Of a DNA stretch of 26,071 nt, positions 20,146 to 26,071 are shown one piece after another. The DNA is from DAOUBF01 sp034432795 (GTDB taxonomy: Bacteria; Chloroflexota; Anaerolineae; DSLN01). The stretch spans positions 1 through 26,071 of the forward strand of contig DAOUBF010000072.1 in the NCBI GenBank assembly GCA_034432795.1, given 5' to 3'. The notes beneath the pieces were generated by a model, which saw only the letters and a program-made list of their open reading frames with translations, had not been told where the DNA came from and did no database searches. The stretch's first letter is position 1, and each line of letters opens with the position of its first letter. The position numbers were made by a program, and so were the translations under genes.

Positions 20146-21209
20146 TCAACATCGTCCTCGTTCTCTTCTCCAAACACGAACATGGGGAATTCGGGCAGGC
20201 CGTGCATCAGGGTAAGCGTGTCCAGCGCCTCTTCGGCGGCCTCGCTCAGGAACTCGTCGCCCTGCTCAATGACCCGCTCCAGGGCATCCTGCGCCTGGCT
20301 GCCGCCGATCTCGCCCAGCGCCCAGATCGCTGCCTCCTGCACTTCGCGGTCTGGGTCCTCAATCAACTCAATCAGCAGGGGCACGGCTTCCCGTGCCTCC
20401 AGTTCGCCCGCTGCCCGTGCCGCCTCGTAGCGCATCTCCGGGTTGACACTGTTCAGTTCGTTCAAGATGGTGGGCACCCAGCGTCTATCCGCGCTCCGGC
20501 CCATGGCGAACACGGCGCTGACGCGCATCTTCTCGTTATCGTCGTAATAGGCGGCCTCAATGATAGCGGGCACACGCTCGTGGCTGGAGTAGCCCAGCGC
20601 CTCCACTGCGCGGCGGCGGACCTCCAGGTCTTCCTGGGCGGTGTCTACCACAGCGATCAGGGTTTCGTCCAGTTCCGTCTCCAACTGCGGCGTATAGGGG
20701 CGCAGCTTGCCCAACTCCTTCAACAGGACGAAGGGGCCTAGCCCGGCGGCGGCAGCAGCGCGCACAGCGGGCGTGGGGTCATGGAGCAGCAGGTGCAACA
20801 GTTGCGGCACGACCCGGGCATCCTCGCACTCCCATAGTCCCTCAATGGCTGCCACGCGCACCTCGGCGTCTTCATCATCCAGGGCCATACGGGCAATCGG
20901 CTCAAAGTCCACCTCAAAATTGCCTTCGCTGATCTCCACCAACATGCGCATGATCTGGCGGCGGCGTCGCACGGCGATCCCCGGCCAGGCCGAGCGCAGC
21001 GCGGCAAAATCCTCCGGGTTCAGGTCCGACAGCCTGTACAGACTGGCGATGGAGAGGGGATGCTCGGTGTCGGCGAGCTGCGCCAGCAGATCGGCGAAGG
21101 AGGTGGCCCGCCTGGGCCGCCTGGCCTCATTTGGGGATGTTCTGTTTGAGTTCCCCTGTGACTTTGATGCCGGTTTCCCTGACCCTTTAGATACTTCGTT
21201 GAGTCCCAT
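20142..21209 (-). CDS. HEAT-repeat protein
   Basis: This 355-residue soluble protein has about seven HEAT-type helix pairs. Their second-helix signature (acidic or Pro, then VR or its equivalent, AA, AL) is visible at residues 111-126, 144-157, 192-206, 224-237, 255-269, 285-301 and 317-331, for example DDEDAEVRVAAIEGLWE and DPDREVQEAAIWALGE. The N-terminal 35 residues are basic, polar and likely disordered. The C-terminus is acidic (FGEENEDDVE). HEAT repeats form solenoids for protein binding, and no catalytic motif is seen. It lies 18 bases after rseP and overlaps the AEC gene by four bases. Its role is unknown and may be linked to these membrane partners. Confidence 0.88.
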   Translation of the reverse strand: MGLNEVSKGSGKPASKSQGNSNRTSPNEARRPRRATSFADLLAQLADTEHPLSIASLYRLSDLNPEDFAALRSAWPGIAVRRRRQIMRMLVEISEGNFEVDFEPIARMALDDEDAEVRVAAIEGLWECEDARVVPQLLHLLLHDPTPAVRAAAAAGLGPFVLLKELGKLRPYTPQLETELDETLIAVVDTAQEDLEVRRRAVEALGYSSHERVPAIIEAAYYDDNEKMRVSAVFAMGRSADRRWVPTILNELNSVNPEMRYEAARAAGELEAREAVPLLIELIEDPDREVQEAAIWALGEIGGSQAQDALERVIEQGDEFLSEAAEEALDTLTLMHGLPEFPMFVFGEENEDDVE

Positions 21210-21227
21210 ATGTTCCCCCTTCCCTCA

Positions 21228-22538
21228 CTAGCGCGGTATGACCACCGGGTTCACCAAATCCTGCCAGGTGATCAACAGCATCAGCGCCAGCAATAGCGCC
21301 ATACCGATGAAATGGATGGCGGTCTCGCGCTCTGGGTCCACGCGCCGGCCACGGATGGCCTCAATCAAGACAAACAGGATGCGCCCGCCGTCCAGCGCCG
21401 GTAAAGGCAGCAGGTTGGTGATCCCCAGGGCAATGCTGATGATCGCCGTCAACCGCAGCAGAGGATACCAGGTGTTGTTCGCCAGGCTCAGCCGCAGCGT
21501 CTCCCCGGCGAGCTGGCTGATGCCAACCGGCCCCACCGGCCGGGCGAGAGATGGCGGGATCAGCCCTTGTAAGACGCGCACCGGCACCGACAGGATGAAG
21601 CGGATCTGCCAGACCGTCTCCTGAAGCCCCATGGCGATCGCCTGGGGCAGCGGATGGCGCACCATGGTGATCTCCACCGGTTGTTCGTTGATGCGGATCC
21701 CTGTCGGCCCCTGATTCTCAGGTGGGTTGGAGCGCGGCGTCAGGCTCACATCAAATGTCTGCTCGCCCCGCCGGATGGTCAGCGTAATCCGTTCATCGGT
21801 GTGGCTATGGACGTAGCGCGTCAGGTCCTCGGCGCGCTCAATCAATTGCTCCCCGGCCTTGACGACGACATCATTCACCTGCAGCCCGGCCTGAGCTGCG
21901 GGCGAATCCGGGCTGACTTCGGCGATGACGACTTCTGCGCGGGCGATCTCCGGTGTGCCGGTGGCGAAGAGCAACGACAGAATGATCGCAGCGGCCAGCA
22001 GGTTGGCTCCGGCGCCAGCGACCAGGACAGCAAAGCGCACCCGCTTGGGCGCGCCGGCCAGCCCACCCACGACACGCGGGTCATCCTCCCCGCGTGGCCG
22101 GACAAAGCCGCCCAACGGGATCAGGTTGAGCGTGTACTCTGTGCCGCGATCCAGGTGGGTTACCTCCCCGCGCAGGCGAAGGCCGTCTGATGGGGTGGCA
22201 GGCTCGGCCATCTCTGGGTTCTGGCCCGGCTCCAGCACGGTGACCTGGCGCAGGATATGGCGGCCACGTGCATCCGCCGCGATCACCGCCTCTACCCAGG
22301 CGCCGGGTTGGACCTGAGGCGGCAGCCTGAAGTTGTGTGGGATAATGACCTCGGCATGGCCGATACGCATCCGCCCCTGGCCCTGCCACAGCTTCAGCAG
22401 GCGCGGTGGGTAGCCGAAGCCGAATTCCTCAATGTGAACGCCGTTCAGCCTGGCGATAAGGAAGTGCCCCAGTTCGTGCACCAACACCAGTGGCCCCAGC
22501 ACCAGGATGAAGGCCACAGCCATTAAACCGATGTCCAT
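21228..22538 (-). CDS. rseP: Site-2 intramembrane metalloprotease (RseP/RasP family) with inserted domain
   Basis: Site-2 proteases cleave membrane-embedded substrates such as anti-sigma factors and signal-peptide remnants. The zinc motif HELGH is at residues 21-25 in the first membrane helix, and the third ligand D383 is in NLLPLPALDGG. A PDZ domain spans about 200-270 (VVIAEVSPDSPAAQAGLQVNDVVVKAG pattern, two halves), and the membrane-associated beta-loop LIPLGGFV is at 139-146. Between the first helix and this loop lies an unusual insertion of about 80 residues (51-130), where most family members have only a short linker. The ATG at 22538 has AAAGGA seven bases upstream. It is the first gene of a probable operon with the HEAT and AEC genes. 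Confidence 0.95.
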   Translation of the reverse strand: MDIGLMAVAFILVLGPLVLVHELGHFLIARLNGVHIEEFGFGYPPRLLKLWQGQGRMRIGHAEVIIPHNFRLPPQVQPGAWVEAVIAADARGRHILRQVTVLEPGQNPEMAEPATPSDGLRLRGEVTHLDRGTEYTLNLIPLGGFVRPRGEDDPRVVGGLAGAPKRVRFAVLVAGAGANLLAAAIILSLLFATGTPEIARAEVVIAEVSPDSPAAQAGLQVNDVVVKAGEQLIERAEDLTRYVHSHTDERITLTIRRGEQTFDVSLTPRSNPPENQGPTGIRINEQPVEITMVRHPLPQAIAMGLQETVWQIRFILSVPVRVLQGLIPPSLARPVGPVGISQLAGETLRLSLANNTWYPLLRLTAIISIALGITNLLPLPALDGGRILFVLIEAIRGRRVDPERETAIHFIGMALLLALMLLITWQDLVNPVVIPR

Positions 22539-22570
22539 GTGTTGATCCTTTAGGTTGCGATAGACGATGA

Positions 22571-22591
22571 GGGGGCGCCGCCGACGCCCCC
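22571..22591. other. GC-rich hairpin in the rseP leader
   Basis: GGGGGCG (22571-22577) and CGCCCCC (22585-22591) pair exactly around a seven-base loop. It lies between the predicted rseP start site (near 22643, - strand) and the rseP ATG, so it would form in the 5' leader of the mRNA. No T-run follows on either strand. It could affect mRNA stability or be residual repeat sequence. Confidence 0.5.
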
Positions 22592-22649
22592 TTGATAGCC
22601 CCCTGTTAGAGTCTCAGAGCCCCATCGGCGCAGCCTCTCACCGTTTCCC

Positions 22650-22678
22650 ATTATACCCCCACCTGAAGGCATTGACAA
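22650..22678 (-). promoter_or_regulatory. Sigma-70-type promoter of rseP-HEAT-AEC
   Basis: On the - strand TTGTCA (22673-22678; 5/6 of consensus) and a perfect TATAAT (22650-22655) are separated by exactly 17 bases. The expected start site is near 22643, giving a leader of about 105 bases before the rseP ATG. The AT-rich -10 stands out in GC-rich sequence. The -35 touches the arm of the hairpin downstream of uvrA. Confidence 0.75.
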
Positions 22679-22727
22679 GGGCCGGAGAAGGGCCGGGTGT
22701 GCTCCCTCCGGCCCTCCCCGCGCGGGG
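22678..22727. repeat. Paired palindromes downstream of uvrA
   Basis: AGGGCCGGAG (22678-22687) and CTCCGGCCCT (22706-22715) are exact reverse complements with an 18-base loop. Immediately next to them CCCCGCGCGGGG (22716-22727) is a perfect 12-base palindrome. For uvrA (- strand) these could serve as a terminator, although no T-run follows. The CCCCGCGCGGGG-GAG type also recurs as intergenic filler in GC-rich genomes, from memory. Confidence 0.55.
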
Positions 22728-22777
22728 GAGAGGGTATTGTCTTCGTTCTCCAGGCATAAAGGAGGAGAGTAAGGGGC

Positions 22778-25636
<2,859 letters not shown>

Positions 25637-25692
25637 AAGGGTAACTCGTTATCCAGTCTGGTCAACGACCTACATTGTATTGTTATTGAGGT

Positions 25693-25727
25693 ATTATAGC
25701 ACAGGAAAGGGAATAGAACATACGTGC
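25693..25727 (-). promoter_or_regulatory. uvrA promoter with LexA-box-like sequence
   Basis: On the - strand a perfect TATAAT (25693-25698) is preceded by TGC, an extended -10 element. The -35 region is poor. Overlapping that -35 region, GAACATACGTGC (25716-25727, written on the + strand) matches the Gram-positive type LexA consensus GAACRNRYGTTY at 11 of 12 positions. Its place would allow a repressor to block RNA polymerase. The start site is predicted near 25686, leaving a leader of about 50 bases. Confidence 0.5.
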
Positions 25728-25765
25728 TTTCTTAAAAATTATGGATAATCACTGGAGGGCTGGCC

Positions 25766-25794
25766 TTGACAGAATGGCGCGGATAGATTAGAAT
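25766..25794 (+). promoter_or_regulatory. Strong sigma-70-type promoter of the tRNA cluster
   Basis: A perfect TTGACA (25766-25771), a 17-base spacer and TAGAAT (25789-25794; 5/6) precede the tRNA-Phe gene. Transcription would start near 25801, about 17 bases before the mature tRNA. This is the clearest promoter in the window and runs back to back with the uvrA promoter. Confidence 0.85.
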
Positions 25795-25817
25795 GACAGG
25801 TGGACGTGGGGTAAGCC

Positions 25818-25891
<74 letters not shown>

Positions 25892-25894
25892 AGT

Positions 25895-25966
25895 GCGGGA
25901 GTAGCTTAGGGGTAGAGCGTCTCCTTGCCAAGGAGAAGGTCGCGGGTTCAAATCCCGTCTCCCGCT
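25895..25966 (+). tRNA. tRNA-Gly (anticodon GCC)
   Basis: The 72-base gene has acceptor arms GCGGGAG/CTCCCGC with discriminator T. The anticodon stem is TCTCC/GGAGA and the loop TTGCCAA contains GCC at 25927-25929. The T-loop is GGTTCAAATCC. CCA is not encoded. It lies four bases after tRNA-Phe, so the transcript must be processed between them. Confidence 0.97.
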
Positions 25967-25970
25967 CTCA

Positions 25971-26042
25971 GGCGCCGTCGCCAAGTGGTAAGGCAAGGGT
26001 CTGCAAAACCCTCATTCACCGGTTCGAATCCGGTCGGCGCCT
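25971..26042 (+). tRNA. tRNA-Cys (anticodon GCA)
   Basis: The 72-base gene has acceptor arms GGCGCCG/CGGCGCC with discriminator T, which matches the U73 identity of tRNA-Cys. The anticodon stem is AGGGT/ACCCT and the loop CTGCAAA contains GCA at 26003-26005. The T-loop is GGTTCGAATCC. CCA is not encoded. A short run of five T follows the gene. The window ends soon after, so further tRNAs may follow. Confidence 0.97.
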
Positions 26043-26071
26043 CTTTTTGCGCCGCTACCACACCCACACGA

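Noticed and set aside
20707..21231. Plus-strand open frame over the HEAT-protein gene
   Set aside because: It is antisense to a protein with regular HEAT periodicity, and its Ser/Arg-rich translation has no recognisable domain.
26035..26054. CGGCGC/GCGCCG hairpin around a T-run after tRNA-Cys
   Set aside because: The left arm is the tRNA acceptor strand, so the fold competes with the tRNA, and the T-run is in the loop rather than after the stem. The window ends too soon to judge termination.

Overview
This window is a long stretch of bacterial chromosome of about 60% GC or more. It carries the junction of the str and S10 operons and the complete S10-spc-alpha ribosomal protein superoperon, followed by a divergently read block of housekeeping genes and a tRNA cluster. 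Three things suggest a member of the Chloroflexota, probably near Anaerolineae/Caldilineae: the protein sequences, the frequent GTG/TTG starts with purine-rich ribosome binding sites, and the short palindromic and seven-base-period repeats between genes. This placement is from memory and moderately confident. No species is claimed.

Positions 1-17505 (+ strand) read: end of tuf, then rpsJ, rplC, rplD, rplW, rplB, rpsS, rplV, rpsC, rplP, rpmC, rpsQ, rplN, rplX, rplE, rpsN, rpsH, rplF, rplR, rpsE, rpmD, rplO, secY, adk, map, rpmJ, rpsM, rpsK, rpsD, rpoA, rplQ, truA, rplM and rpsI. The order is classical, except that infA is missing from its usual place between map and rpmJ. An extended -10 promoter lies at the map/rpmJ junction and could give the alpha-operon part its own transcription. 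Many junctions overlap by 1-4 bases or are only a few bases long. Several others are opened up by small repeat elements, mostly inverted or tandem arrays with a seven-base period, plus a MITE-like element with terminal inverted repeats between rplN and rplX.

Positions 17506-17593 hold a strong hairpin where the + strand ribosomal genes and the - strand genes converge. On the - strand (17594-22538) lie, in order of transcription, rseP (site-2 protease with an unusual insertion), a HEAT-repeat protein, an AEC-family transporter, acyP, and a FecR-like membrane-anchored protein of unknown role. A good sigma-70-type promoter (22650-22678) precedes rseP. Positions 22778-25636 (-) encode UvrA, with an extended -10 promoter and a LexA-box-like sequence upstream. 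The window ends with a + strand tRNA operon (Phe, Gly, Cys) driven by a near-consensus promoter.

No stretch longer than 300 bases lacks a gene. The longest gaps are 22539-22777 (rseP promoter, hairpins) and 25637-25817 (divergent uvrA and tRNA promoters). No CRISPR array, insertion sequence with transposase, prophage or defence system was seen. The most unusual features are the heptanucleotide-period elements woven into the ribosomal superoperon and the noncanonical architectures of RseP and the FecR-like protein.
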